Assembly: GCA_045531405.1 (NCBI GenBank)
Contig: JAZSDX010000009.1
Coordinates: 41,506 to 105,505, forward strand
Reading direction: 5' to 3'
From: RGIG4079 sp045531405
GTDB taxonomy: Bacteria > Bacteroidota > Bacteroidia > Bacteroidales > Muribaculaceae
DNA length: 64,000 nucleotides
Below the pieces are notes generated by a model that saw only the letters and a list, made by a program, of their open reading frames with translations, was not told where the DNA came from and did no database searches. The position numbers and the translations under genes are program-made. Below, piece by piece: positions 24,424 through 33,640 of this stretch (positions are counted from its first letter, which is position 1; the number at the start of each line of letters is the position of its first letter).

Positions 24424-24462
24424 AAAAAAGTGCTTACCATTATATGTGATAAGCACTTTGGG
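24424..24462 (-). terminator. Terminator of htrA
   Basis: AAAGTGCTTA (24427-24436) pairs with TAAGCACTTT (24450-24459). On the minus strand the stem is followed by a T-run (TTTTTTATTG). It lies between htrA and the ABC operon promoter. Confidence 0.75.
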
Positions 24463-24478
24463 ATATTAATATTCGGTA

Positions 24479-25897
24479 TTATTCTGACAAATCTACTGCG
24501 TAGTAAACTTTTTTACCGGTAGGGTAGATGCCTGTAATAAACATCACTTTATCTGAACCATTACTTTTTATAATCTCTTTGTAAATCTTTTCGATGTCAT
24601 CTTTTGATGTTACGCGTGAGTTGTTAATATCGAGGATAATAAATCCGTCTTTAATGCCTGCATCTTTGAATTTACCGGCTTTAATGCCCGAAACTTGCAC
24701 ACCATGACGAATTTCAAGTTGTTTTAATGTCTCGGCAGGAACTTCAGTAAAAGCACAGCCTAAATCAAAAATATCACTTGCTTTTGTAAGCTTGGTATTT
24801 CCTTGGCTGTTGCGAAGAGTTACTGTTACAGATTTTTCTTTGTTGTCGCGAATAAATTTAACAGTAACTTTATCTCCGGGACTAAATTTATTCATTTGCT
24901 CTTGCAATTGTGCGGTGGTGCGAGTTGGAACATCATTGATTGCGATAATTACATCTCCTTCTTGGATTCCACCTTCCATAGCAGCACTGCGCTCTTCAAC
25001 TTTTGCGACATATATACCATAGTTGACAGCTGTGATATTTTTTTCTTTCGCTAATTTTGTTGATAGTTCAGAGAATGATATGCCAAGCATAGCACGCTGT
25101 ACAGCTCCATATTCTTTGATGTCGCCAACAATTTTCTTTACAATAGTTGATGGTATTGCAAAAGAATATCCCACATAGTTGCCGGTTTTTGAATAGATTG
25201 CAGTGTTAATACCTACTAATTCTCCTTTTAGGTTGACAAGTGCACCTCCTGAATTCCCGGGATTTACCGCAGCATCGGTTTGAATATATGACTCAATACC
25301 CATTGAATGTCCTTGTGTGATTTGAGATATATTTCTTGCTTTCGCGCTCACGATTCCAGCTGTAACAGTAGAGGTAAATGAGAATGGATTTCCTACTGCA
25401 AGAACCCATTCGCCAACTTTCAAATCGTCAGAATTTCCCATCGGAATGACATGTAAATCGTCAGCATCTATTTTGATTAAAGCAAGGTCGGTATTTGGGT
25501 CGGTTCCTATTACTGTCGCATTAAATGTGCGATTGTCGTTAAGTACAATTTCCAATTTCTCTGCTCCGTCGATTACGTGGTTATTAGTAACAATATAACC
25601 ATCTTCACTAATAATTACTCCTGAACCTAATCCTGTTTGTTGTTGTTCCGGCTCTTGTTGTTGTCGTTTTTGTTGTCGTCTTTGTCCGAAGAAATAGTCA
25701 AAAAATGGATCGCTGAATGGGTCATATCCTCCACTTCCATAACCGTAGCTTCGTGGTGTTGCATAACATTTAATGCTCACAACTCCATTTATTGTACTTT
25801 CTGCGGCTTTTGTGAAGTCTGTAGGTTGAGCTACCATTGTGCATGCTACGAATGCAAGTGCCGAGCATGCAAGTGTGATTTTTCCTAATACATTCAT
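24479..25897 (-). CDS. DegP/HtrA-type periplasmic serine protease-chaperone
   Basis: The precursor has 472 residues and an N-terminal signal peptide (ITLACSALAFVACTMVA). The trypsin-like domain has the catalytic triad His107 (VTNNHVID), Asp137 (NTDLALIKI) and Ser216 (NPGNSGGALV). Two PDZ domains follow (about 265-365 and 375-465). A low-complexity Gln/Arg loop (RRQQKRQQQEPEQQQ, about 73-87) lies in the LA-loop position. It degrades or refolds misfolded envelope proteins under stress. It is single, with its own terminator. No sigma-E-like gene is nearby. Confidence 0.93.
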   Translation of the reverse strand: MNVLGKITLACSALAFVACTMVAQPTDFTKAAESTINGVVSIKCYATPRSYGYGSGGYDPFSDPFFDYFFGQRRQQKRQQQEPEQQQTGLGSGVIISEDGYIVTNNHVIDGAEKLEIVLNDNRTFNATVIGTDPNTDLALIKIDADDLHVIPMGNSDDLKVGEWVLAVGNPFSFTSTVTAGIVSAKARNISQITQGHSMGIESYIQTDAAVNPGNSGGALVNLKGELVGINTAIYSKTGNYVGYSFAIPSTIVKKIVGDIKEYGAVQRAMLGISFSELSTKLAKEKNITAVNYGIYVAKVEERSAAMEGGIQEGDVIIAINDVPTRTTAQLQEQMNKFSPGDKVTVKFIRDNKEKSVTVTLRNSQGNTKLTKASDIFDLGCAFTEVPAETLKQLEIRHGVQVSGIKAGKFKDAGIKDGFIILDINNSRVTSKDDIEKIYKEIIKSNGSDKVMFITGIYPTGKKVYYAVDLSE

Positions 25898-26094
25898 GTC
25901 ATTTATATGTTAAATTAATGTTTTTGTTATGTTAATTTTTAACTTAGTGACGACAAATATAATTGTTTATTGTGGTTGATAAAACAAAAACACTCATTCT
26001 TAAATTAATTTAATACGTTCTCGCCCGATTTAATATAATTTTTACACTATATTTGTGAACGAAGCAAAAAAATATACCTTTAAATTTGTTTGAG

Positions 26095-26610
26095 ATGAAT
26101 CTAAAAGTGTTAAAACTTTCAGCCCTTATTATATTTACAATGGTTATTCTTTCAAGTTGTAGCTTGTCTAAATCTACTACTCGAGATGATATATATGGAT
26201 ATGAGACTACGACTAATTCTGAACAAAAATTTTCAAAACTGGATAAGAAATTAGTATCAGAAGCAAAGAAATGGTTAGGTACAAAATACAAATATGGGGG
26301 GCATTCAAGAAAAGGTACAGATTGTTCGGGGTTTGTCATGGAGGTATATCTAAAGGTTTGTGATGTGAAATTGCCTCGTTCGTCAAAAGATCAGCAAGCA
26401 TTTTGTAAAAAAATAAAGAAATCTCAACTTAAAGTAGGTGATTTAGTGTTTTTTGCTACCGGGAAGAAGGGGAAAGTTTCACATGTAGGAATATATATAG
26501 GAAACGATGAATTTATTCATGCCTCAACAAGTAAAGGGGTTGTAATAAGCAAATTAAGCCAAAATTACTATGTTCGCACATATCACTCATCGGGTAGGAT
26601 AAAGAAGTAA
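26095..26610 (+). CDS. NlpC/P60 cell-wall hydrolase lipoprotein
   Basis: The precursor has 171 residues from the ATG at 26095; an upstream in-frame TTG gives a poorer signal sequence. The lipobox ILSSC places lipidated Cys at position 22. The NlpC/P60 domain covers about 50-171. Catalytic Cys77 lies in GTDCSGF, the His in VSHVGIYIG, and FIHAS completes the motif set. The protein is short and has no SH3 or LysM domain. The expected role is cleavage of D-Glu-diamino-acid bonds in peptidoglycan peptides. It is divergent from htrA and convergent with pfp. The roughly 200 bp between htrA and this gene are AT-rich; I see a TATATTTG -7-like box on the minus strand at 25954-25961. Confidence 0.9.
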   Translation: MNLKVLKLSALIIFTMVILSSCSLSKSTTRDDIYGYETTTNSEQKFSKLDKKLVSEAKKWLGTKYKYGGHSRKGTDCSGFVMEVYLKVCDVKLPRSSKDQQAFCKKIKKSQLKVGDLVFFATGKKGKVSHVGIYIGNDEFIHASTSKGVVISKLSQNYYVRTYHSSGRIKK

Positions 26611-26624
26611 AATAGAGAAACAAG

Positions 26625-26663
26625 AAAAAGTGGTAATATCAATTTGGATATTACCACTTTTTT
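26625..26663. terminator. Bidirectional terminator between nlpC and pfp
   Basis: AAAAAGTGGTAATATC (26625-26640) pairs with GATATTACCACTTTTT (26647-26662) around a 6-nt loop, with an A-run on one side and a T-run on the other. Confidence 0.85.
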
Positions 26664-26694
26664 GCAAGCTGGGATTTAGGTATATAAATAAAAA

Positions 26695-28338
26695 TTATTT
26701 GCCTTGATGTTCGTAACGAAGAGTCATTGATGGTTGATCACAAACTTCAGCAGGACCAAAGTATTGGATAGGACCTGGGTACATGTAACATGTGTCAACT
26801 GCCCATACGTCGCGTTTTGAAGCGAATTTCAAGAAAGGAGCATCGTCAAGGCGCACGAGAGCCTTTTGGATAACTGGTTTCATTGCACCATGGCGACGTT
26901 CCATGTTCATCATCATTGTGATGGGGATGCCACCGGCAATCCATTGAACTGATGGTTTGGTCAAGTTGCGAACTGATGACATATAACCTGTTACTCCTGA
27001 GTTAATCAAGCAAGCTGCATTGAAACCAAGAGCATAGCAATAGTCTGCATCGAAGTTAGATGGGTCTGCGCAACGTCCTTCGTATCCGAAGAAGTGGTGA
27101 AGAGCAGCGAATTTACCAACAAATGTACCTTCTTCTTTCATTTCGGCAAGACGACGACCTACCATTTCGCTAAGCAATTTTTCTGTTTCGATGAGTGAAA
27201 CTTGTACGTTGCCGTGTGGGTCGCGATCGAGGCTCAATTGACGAGCTACACCTTCAGGTAGTGAAGCATATACTGCAGAGTTTTCTGCCGAAAGGTGGTC
27301 GATGATATATTGACGTTGATTTTCGGCTACCGCAAATTCTTGAGCATTGTGTGCGAGAAGATCGTTCAATTCAGCGATGAGTTTCTTCATTGCAGGAATG
27401 AATTCGATAAGACCTTCGGGGATAAGAACTGTACCGAAGTTGTTGCCGTTTTCTGCACGTTTAGCGACAACACCGGCAATATAATTTACGATATCGCCAA
27501 GAGTCATATCTTTTTGCTCGATTTCTTCTGATACGATGCAGATGTTTGGTTGTGTTTGAAGAGCACATTCAAGAGCGATGTGAGAGGCTGAACGACCCAT
27601 CAATTTGATGAAGTGCCAATATTTTTTAGCTGAGTTGCAGTCGCGTTGAATGTTACCGATAACTTCTGAATATACTTTTGTTGCAGTGTCGAAACCAAAT
27701 GAAGTTTCAATCAAGCCGTTTTTGAGGTCACCGTCGATGGTTTTAGGACAACCGATAACTTGAACGCCTGCTTCGATGCTTTTGTAGTATTCAGCAAGGA
27801 TAGCTGCGTTTGTATTTGAGTCGTCACCACCAATGATTACAAGAGCTTTGATGTCAAGTTCTTTGAGGATTTCAAGACCTTTGTCAAATTGTTCTTTTGT
27901 CTCGAGTTTTGTGCGACCTGAACCGATAATGTCAAAACCACCTGTGTTGCGATATTCGTCGATGATAGAGCTTGTCAATTCCATATATTGGTGATCAACA
28001 AAACCACCGGGTCCCATCAAGAAACCATAAAGTTTGCTTTCTTTGTGGATTTTTTTGATACCGTCAAATAGACCGCTGATTACATTGTGTCCACCGGGGG
28101 CTTGACCACCCGAAAGGATTACACCTACATTAATAGGTTTGCCTGCAGCGGGATTAGTGTTTTTTTCAAACTTCAATTCGGGGAGACCATAAGTGTTGGG
28201 GAACAAATTTTTGATGTCTTCTTGATCGGCAACTGATTGAGTTGGTTCTCCTTCTACAGCCTTAACGGCACCTGTAAGCACGATAGGCAATTTGGGTTGA
28301 TAAGCCGCACGAGCTTGTTGCAAAGCACTTTTTTTCAT
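26695..28338 (-). CDS. pfp: PPi-dependent 6-phosphofructokinase
   Basis: The protein has 547 residues and belongs to the long clade of pyrophosphate-dependent enzymes. It reversibly phosphorylates fructose 6-phosphate with PPi. The PPi-type active site shows GGDDSNTNA, where ATP-dependent enzymes have Gly in place of the second Asp. PKTIDGDLKN (catalytic TIDGD) and the substrate loop MGRSASHIALE are present. GGQAPGGHNVISG near residue 75 binds the phosphate donor. It is monocistronic. The 125 bp before it show no consensus promoter. Confidence 0.95.
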   Translation of the reverse strand: MKKSALQQARAAYQPKLPIVLTGAVKAVEGEPTQSVADQEDIKNLFPNTYGLPELKFEKNTNPAAGKPINVGVILSGGQAPGGHNVISGLFDGIKKIHKESKLYGFLMGPGGFVDHQYMELTSSIIDEYRNTGGFDIIGSGRTKLETKEQFDKGLEILKELDIKALVIIGGDDSNTNAAILAEYYKSIEAGVQVIGCPKTIDGDLKNGLIETSFGFDTATKVYSEVIGNIQRDCNSAKKYWHFIKLMGRSASHIALECALQTQPNICIVSEEIEQKDMTLGDIVNYIAGVVAKRAENGNNFGTVLIPEGLIEFIPAMKKLIAELNDLLAHNAQEFAVAENQRQYIIDHLSAENSAVYASLPEGVARQLSLDRDPHGNVQVSLIETEKLLSEMVGRRLAEMKEEGTFVGKFAALHHFFGYEGRCADPSNFDADYCYALGFNAACLINSGVTGYMSSVRNLTKPSVQWIAGGIPITMMMNMERRHGAMKPVIQKALVRLDDAPFLKFASKRDVWAVDTCYMYPGPIQYFGPAEVCDQPSMTLRYEHQGK

Positions 28339-28462
28339 TAAGATATGTAATTATAAGTTATAAATATATATGTCAATTTTTGAATAACTATATTCAGTGC
28401 AAATTTCGCAAAAAAATATTACTTATACAATAGTTTGTTGATGCTAATTCTTGAAAATATGG

Positions 28463-29761
28463 CTATATATTTCCTATTTCTTTTTTATTACCTGCTATCG
28501 AAATGCGCATATCTTCAATATTCAGATATTTCTCGGCTAAAGATGATAGTTTTTCTGATGTGAGATTATTTAGTGAATATTGCATATCATTAAAGTATGT
28601 TTTAGGTGTAAGCACATGACGCATATTTTCGTAATAATCCATTATGGAGAATGGAGAATCGAGAGTGGCAGCAACTTGAGTCATAGCATATCGTTTCAAT
28701 CTATTTAATTCATCATCGCTGAAATTGTCACACTTCATTAACTCAATTTCATTTTTTATCTCCTTGATTACGTCTTTGGTATAGGTGTTGTCACATTGAG
28801 TAGTTATGGAGATTACACCACCTTCCCAGTGTCCCAATAATAATGCCGATATGCCATATGTATATCCCTTATCTTCTCTGATGTTGGTCATTAATCGACT
28901 GCCAAAATAGCCACCAAGAGCCATAATGGTATATCTCAAATCTATATAATCGGGATGTGACCGTGGGATTGTAGGGATTGATATTGATATAGCACTTTGT
29001 AACGATTGTGGCATATCAATAATATCCATTTTTTTTAGAGAAAGGTTCATCTGAATCACCCTTTGCTCAATTGATTTGGTCGAGGGAGGGAGTTGCCCAA
29101 ATTGATTGTTGATATAATCTTCAATTTGTGGCGTGATTCTTCCTGCAAGAAATAATTCACAATTATTAGGTGTGAATACTTGTGAGTGTAATTGTTTGAT
29201 GTCACTAATGCATAGATTTCTTATCTCATCAGGACTCTCTTCTTTAGAGCACGGATGCTCTTCTCCAAATATTAGCCGTTGATTGCTAAGATTGCTTAAA
29301 TATGCTATCTTTGAGAGGTTTAACTCCTTGCGCTGAGCTAATTTTTCTTTATTTATTCCAAATTCTTGTGTTGGGAACGACGGAGATGTTATTGTTTCAA
29401 TTATAGTAGGAATTACATTATTAAAGCAACTATTCAGAGAGTGTAATATTAATGTTGTGTGGTGGGAGTGGAAATTACTTTTAAGCCAAGCCCCATTAAA
29501 ATCAAAAACTTCTGCAATTTCAGCTCCATTATGATTTAATGTGCCTTCTCGCATCAAATCAGTAGTAAGCATCAACGAGGAGAAACTATCAACGTCATTA
29601 GCACCTCCTTTCCATGACATTGTTAGTCTATTTACATCAAATTCTCCATGGTCTATAATATTTAATTTGATACCGTTATCAAGTGTAACGGTTCTACAAT
29701 TGGGAATTTTTAGCATTCCAAAATCATAAACCATTGGAGCTGTGCTACGATCCAACATCAT
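28463..29761 (-). CDS. M16 (pitrilysin-like) peptidase family protein, probably non-catalytic
   Basis: The protein has 432 residues, starting at MMLDRSTAP just after the kdsB stop. Longer in-frame starts would overlap kdsB. The fold repeats are recognisable (DNGIKLNIIDHGEFDVNRLTMSWKGGANDVD; GYFGSRLMTNIREDKGYTYGISA). The zinc motif HxxEH expected about 30 residues after the first strand is not visible; that segment reads LMREGTLNHNGAEIAE. The C-terminal R-Y-like motif (REDKGYTYG) is kept. It therefore resembles the non-catalytic partner subunit of heterodimeric M16 peptidases. No catalytic partner lies in the window. Confidence 0.78.
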   Translation of the reverse strand: MMLDRSTAPMVYDFGMLKIPNCRTVTLDNGIKLNIIDHGEFDVNRLTMSWKGGANDVDSFSSLMLTTDLMREGTLNHNGAEIAEVFDFNGAWLKSNFHSHHTTLILHSLNSCFNNVIPTIIETITSPSFPTQEFGINKEKLAQRKELNLSKIAYLSNLSNQRLIFGEEHPCSKEESPDEIRNLCISDIKQLHSQVFTPNNCELFLAGRITPQIEDYINNQFGQLPPSTKSIEQRVIQMNLSLKKMDIIDMPQSLQSAISISIPTIPRSHPDYIDLRYTIMALGGYFGSRLMTNIREDKGYTYGISALLLGHWEGGVISITTQCDNTYTKDVIKEIKNEIELMKCDNFSDDELNRLKRYAMTQVAATLDSPFSIMDYYENMRHVLTPKTYFNDMQYSLNNLTSEKLSSLAEKYLNIEDMRISIAGNKKEIGNI

Positions 29762-29771
29762 ATGGCTATTT

Positions 29772-30533
29772 TTATAAAGATTCACAAAGTTTACGAGCGG
29801 CTTCAAGATCGGCTGGAGTATCAATGCCAATTGTTGGACAATCGGTTATCCCAACTTTGATTTTGTAGCCATTTTCTATCCAACGCAATTGCTCAAGCGA
29901 TTCAGCTAATTCAAGAGACGATTGTGGTAGTTTTGTAATTTCGCCTAAGACCCTTGCTCGATAGGCATACATTCCCACATGTGTGTAAAACGTTGCATTA
30001 TTAACCCACTCTTTCCATTCACTATTTCTAACATATGGAATTATCGAACGGCTAAAATATATAGCATTCATATTGCTGTCCATCACTACTTTTGGTGTGT
30101 TTGAATCAAATAGAGCATCAAAGCCTTTGCTTGGCTCGAATTTACGAACTAATGTTGCTATTTGAGTCTCTTCTGAATCAAAACATTCTTTTATTGAAGC
30201 AATTTGAGTAGGATCTATAAATGGCTCGTCTCCTTGGATGTTTATTACAACATCGGCATTGCTGCATATGTTGCGATATGCTTCATAACATCGGTCGGTG
30301 CCGCTTCTATGCTCATTTGATGTCATAACTACATTTCCACCAAACGCTTTTACTGCATTGGCTATGCGTTGGTCGTCAGTAGCCACAACTACATCGTCAA
30401 GTTCTTTACATGCTTGATTATAAACTCGTTCTATCATTAATTTGCCACATATGTCGGCGAGAGGCTTGCCCGGGAAACGCGTAGAAGCATATCGAGCAGG
30501 AATAATTCCTATAAATTTTAGATTGTTATTCAT
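29772..30533 (-). CDS. kdsB: 3-deoxy-manno-octulosonate cytidylyltransferase
   Basis: The protein has 253 residues. It activates Kdo as CMP-Kdo for lipid A-core synthesis. The nucleotidyltransferase signature IIPARYASTRFPGKPLADI is at the N-terminus. VVATDDQRI, HRSGTDRCYEA and INIQGDEPFIDP (metal-binding Asp) follow. It overlaps the upstream NfeD-like gene by 8 nt, so translation is probably coupled. It shares a transcript with unrelated envelope genes. Confidence 0.96.
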   Translation of the reverse strand: MNNNLKFIGIIPARYASTRFPGKPLADICGKLMIERVYNQACKELDDVVVATDDQRIANAVKAFGGNVVMTSNEHRSGTDRCYEAYRNICSNADVVINIQGDEPFIDPTQIASIKECFDSEETQIATLVRKFEPSKGFDALFDSNTPKVVMDSNMNAIYFSRSIIPYVRNSEWKEWVNNATFYTHVGMYAYRARVLGEITKLPQSSLELAESLEQLRWIENGYKIKVGITDCPTIGIDTPADLEAARKLCESL

Positions 30534-31914
30534 TATTATTATTTTTTTGTTCGATTACATATAGTTGAGCATTCTCAAATTTAGTTACAGTGACAATACT
30601 GTTTTCTCCTATGAAATTTCCATTAAGAGACACTGCATCATATTCTTTGTTGTTTATTTCGATTTTTCCACTTGGGCGAAGGTCGGTTTTGGTTATTGCC
30701 ATTTTCCCTATGTGGCTTGATAAAGTAACATCTACACCTATATATCCATCTTCAACCTTTTGACTATGTTGTAACTCCGAATGACGAGTTATGCATTTGG
30801 GCGCATATTTAGATGTGAGGAATGCAATTAAAATTATACCTAAAAATATTCCTATGCAAACAACTATAAATCCTTGCCACAATGTTCCAATAGTGAAAAG
30901 TTCTCCCGAGAAACTGCCGGCAATACCACCAACCAAAGCAATGAACATAGCTGTTCCTCCAATTACTCCGGTAATACCCGTGCCGGGAATAATAAATATT
31001 TCAACTAATAGGAATATTAGTCCGATTATAAATAATACAACAATCCAACTTGCGGCAATGCCGGTAATATATAAAGGTAGGAAGTATAAAATAGCCGAGA
31101 TTATTGCAGCCAAAGAGGGGAACCCCACTCCCGGACTTTGCAACTCAAAGTATATTCCCCCAACTATAAACATAATAAGTATTGCCTGCACTGCCGGGCT
31201 TGAAAAAAAGCCTATCAACCAATCAATAAAATTAGGCTCAAATGTGGAAATTGTGTAACTATTTACATTGCATTGTTTTAACACATCTTCAATTGACACA
31301 GCTTCACCTTCGCAATAATCCCATTTTATTGCTTCTGATGTAGTAAATGTCAATACCTTAGACGAGTCAATTAAGCCCGGAATGATAATGCGTGAATCAA
31401 CCATTGCTTCAGCTATTAATGGATTGCGATGCCATTTTTCTGTTGAGTCAATGGGGGAGATGTATTTCCCATGACTTTCGGCAGTGGCACGCATAATTGA
31501 ACGCATATATGATTGATATTTATCGGGGAGAGCTTCTGCCTTTTCGTTAACAACAGTTGCTGCTCCCATGCTCGCCCCTTTTTGCATATAGATGCTATCG
31601 CAGGCTAAGGCAATCAATGCGCCGGCAGAAGCTGCATTGTTGTCAATAAAGGCTATTGTTGTGCCGGGATAGTTGAGTAGAGAGGTTCTTATTGAGTCGG
31701 CATGTTGCAATGTGCCACCATACGTATTTAGGTGTATAAGTAAAATATCGGCATTTATAGATTTGGCTTCTTCGCAAGCTCTTTTGGTGTGTTGCCATGT
31801 TATTGAACCAATTTCGTCATTGATAGATAGAATATAAATTTGGTTCCCTTTAGCCGAAATGTTAATTGTAAACGTTATCAACAAACAAAGTGCAGTAAAA
31901 AAGCGTGTAACCAT
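30526..31914 (-). CDS. NfeD-like membrane-bound ClpP-class serine protease
   Basis: The protein has 462 residues. A signal peptide or anchor (1-21) is followed by a ClpP/SppA-like domain (about 25-210). Its likely catalytic Ser lies in DNNAASAGALIA, with GASMGAATVV downstream. A block of four or five hydrophobic helices (about 235-370) follows, then a C-terminal OB-fold NfeD domain (HIGKMAITKTDLRPSGKIEINNKEYDA). This is the long, three-domain form. Partners are usually stomatin-like proteins, but none is adjacent here. Confidence 0.88.
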   Translation of the reverse strand: MVTRFFTALCLLITFTINISAKGNQIYILSINDEIGSITWQHTKRACEEAKSINADILLIHLNTYGGTLQHADSIRTSLLNYPGTTIAFIDNNAASAGALIALACDSIYMQKGASMGAATVVNEKAEALPDKYQSYMRSIMRATAESHGKYISPIDSTEKWHRNPLIAEAMVDSRIIIPGLIDSSKVLTFTTSEAIKWDYCEGEAVSIEDVLKQCNVNSYTISTFEPNFIDWLIGFFSSPAVQAILIMFIVGGIYFELQSPGVGFPSLAAIISAILYFLPLYITGIAASWIVVLFIIGLIFLLVEIFIIPGTGITGVIGGTAMFIALVGGIAGSFSGELFTIGTLWQGFIVVCIGIFLGIILIAFLTSKYAPKCITRHSELQHSQKVEDGYIGVDVTLSSHIGKMAITKTDLRPSGKIEINNKEYDAVSLNGNFIGENSIVTVTKFENAQLYVIEQKNNNNE

Positions 31915-31915
31915 A

Positions 31916-32950
31916 TTATTTCTTTTTTAATGTTTCAACTTTCTTGGCAGCAAGAAACGATGGAAGCATAAAAGTCCCTATAAGAAGATAAACGTAATAG
32001 CTTAGTAATCTCCACAATAAAGCAAGAATCATCACCATTGCACCTCCACTTATCATATCGCCATAATATTCGGTGAAAAGATATTCACTCACACCACTGC
32101 CTCCGGGTGTTGGGCTTACCATTAATATTGTCCACACAATAAATTGACGACCAAAGATTATTAGTTGGTCTGCAACAGGATATAATCCCCAAAAGAGGGC
32201 GTTAACAAGTAAATAGCGAGAAAACCAAGATATGGCAGTAGCAAAAAACGCATTTATCCACCATTTTCTATTTCGTTTCCTTATGTCAATCGACGTGGCA
32301 AGCATATTATTGCTCATTTTATCAATGCTTTTTTGCCAGCGACGCAATATTCGCCACGAAAATATTTTCAATAGCACATTTCTTAACGCATGGGGTTTGA
32401 CGATAATCCCTAAATATAATATTGCTGTCCATATGGCTATTCCGATATATATAATCCAGAAAATCAGTTTGAGATTTTGAACAAATCCACTTTTGGCAAA
32501 GCCAAAAAGTTGTTCACTTGGGAAAAGAAATATTACAATAGGGCAAGTGATAACAAAAAATAATTCGTCAAGAAACAGTGTTGTCAGCGTAATCGTCGTA
32601 GATTTTCCCCAGCTTATTCCTTCTCTATTCAGAAAAATCATGCTTAATGCTCCACCTCCTACCGATGTAGGAGTAATGGTCGATGTAAATTCGCAAAGCA
32701 TTGTTACTTTTAGAGAACGTAGCCATGTTAGTGACTTGTCGGTGAGAATTCTAAACCTCCAACACATGCCCCAATCTCGTCCCACAACAAATATTAAAGC
32801 AAATATCAGAGCAATAATCAATCGGCTGTCAAAAGTGATTTGTTTGAAAATTTCAAAACTAAATTCGCCACTGAAAAGCCAAAGAAATACCCCAATCCCA
32901 ATTATAATCGGGAAAATAATCTTTGCTATCGTTTTTAGAATTTCTGTCAT
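31916..32950 (-). CDS. Flippase-like / lysylphosphatidylglycerol-synthase TM-region protein (UPF0104)
   Basis: The protein has 344 residues and eight or so hydrophobic helices. The family stretches TSTITPTSVGGGALSMIFL and the C-terminal WTILMVSPTPGGSGVSEY match the LPG_synthase_TM/UPF0104 family (AglD-like). No C-terminal catalytic domain for lysyl transfer is present, so a transport or flippase role is more likely than lipid aminoacylation. The substrate is unknown. It is 1 nt from the nfeD-like gene. A TAAATTTG -7-like box lies in the gap to thiE (32974-32981, minus strand), so an internal promoter is possible. Confidence 0.85.
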   Translation of the reverse strand: MTEILKTIAKIIFPIIIGIGVFLWLFSGEFSFEIFKQITFDSRLIIALIFALIFVVGRDWGMCWRFRILTDKSLTWLRSLKVTMLCEFTSTITPTSVGGGALSMIFLNREGISWGKSTTITLTTLFLDELFFVITCPIVIFLFPSEQLFGFAKSGFVQNLKLIFWIIYIGIAIWTAILYLGIIVKPHALRNVLLKIFSWRILRRWQKSIDKMSNNMLATSIDIRKRNRKWWINAFFATAISWFSRYLLVNALFWGLYPVADQLIIFGRQFIVWTILMVSPTPGGSGVSEYLFTEYYGDMISGGAMVMILALLWRLLSYYVYLLIGTFMLPSFLAAKKVETLKKK

Positions 32951-32992
32951 GTTAGATATAACACATTACTTTGCAAATTTAATGATTATATA

Positions 32993-33622
32993 TCAAATTT
33001 TCATTTCCTTATATAGTTTATCTAATACTGCTTTGGTATATTCAGTGGGATTTTCAGCATTTATGATTGCACCCGACATTGCAATGCCGTTAACGCCGGT
33101 TGACATGATGTCATCAATATCATCAAGCGTAATTCCTCCTATGGCAACTACCGGTAATTCAACACCGGCGTCGCGTATTTCTTTCATGATTTTGCGATAG
33201 CTATCTAATCCGAGAATAGGCGAGAGATTTTCTTTTGTTGTTGTGTATCGAAATGGACCAAGTCCCACATAATCAACATCAATCCCTTTTAATGCGAAAA
33301 TGTCGCCGGCTGTATTGGCTGTAGCTCCGATTATCGGACCACCCTCAAGTATATTGCGAGCTTCGGCTACCGGCATGTCTTTTTTGCCAAGATGTACGCC
33401 TGTAACTTCTAGTTCTTTTACCAATTCCACTCTGTCGTCGATCACTAATATAGCATCAGCTTCTTTGCATAAAGGGATTATTTCCTCGGCGATAGCTTTT
33501 ACTTCTTCATCGCTTGAATTTTTCATGCGAAGTTGAATCCATTTGCAACCGCCATCAAGCACCATCTTTACTTGTTCAACGATGCTGTATTTTTCATTTG
33601 GGTGTGTAATAAATTGTAACAT
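32993..33622 (-). CDS. thiE: Thiamine phosphate synthase
   Basis: The protein has 209 residues. It couples HMP-PP and thiazole phosphate to thiamine phosphate. The TIM-barrel motifs are CKWIQLRMKN, ILVIDDRVEL, GVHLGKKDMPV, GATANTAGDI, DYVGLGPFRYTTTKEN and VVAIGGITLDDI. The usual HLGQ(E/D)D and GP.F.T.TK sites are kept with small changes. No other thi gene or TPP riboswitch is visible in the short gap upstream (33623-33640), so this is a lone copy, possibly beside another ThiE elsewhere. Confidence 0.9.
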   Translation of the reverse strand: MLQFITHPNEKYSIVEQVKMVLDGGCKWIQLRMKNSSDEEVKAIAEEIIPLCKEADAILVIDDRVELVKELEVTGVHLGKKDMPVAEARNILEGGPIIGATANTAGDIFALKGIDVDYVGLGPFRYTTTKENLSPILGLDSYRKIMKEIRDAGVELPVVAIGGITLDDIDDIMSTGVNGIAMSGAIINAENPTEYTKAVLDKLYKEMKI

Positions 33623-33640
33623 ATTTTGAACGTTTATTTT

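Noticed and set aside
26296..26301. G6 run in the NlpC/P60 gene as a slippage site
   Set aside because: It encodes the conserved YGG of the family and is short.
33623..33640. TPP riboswitch before thiE
   Set aside because: The gap to the upstream gene is only 18 nt and no thi-box sequence is visible.
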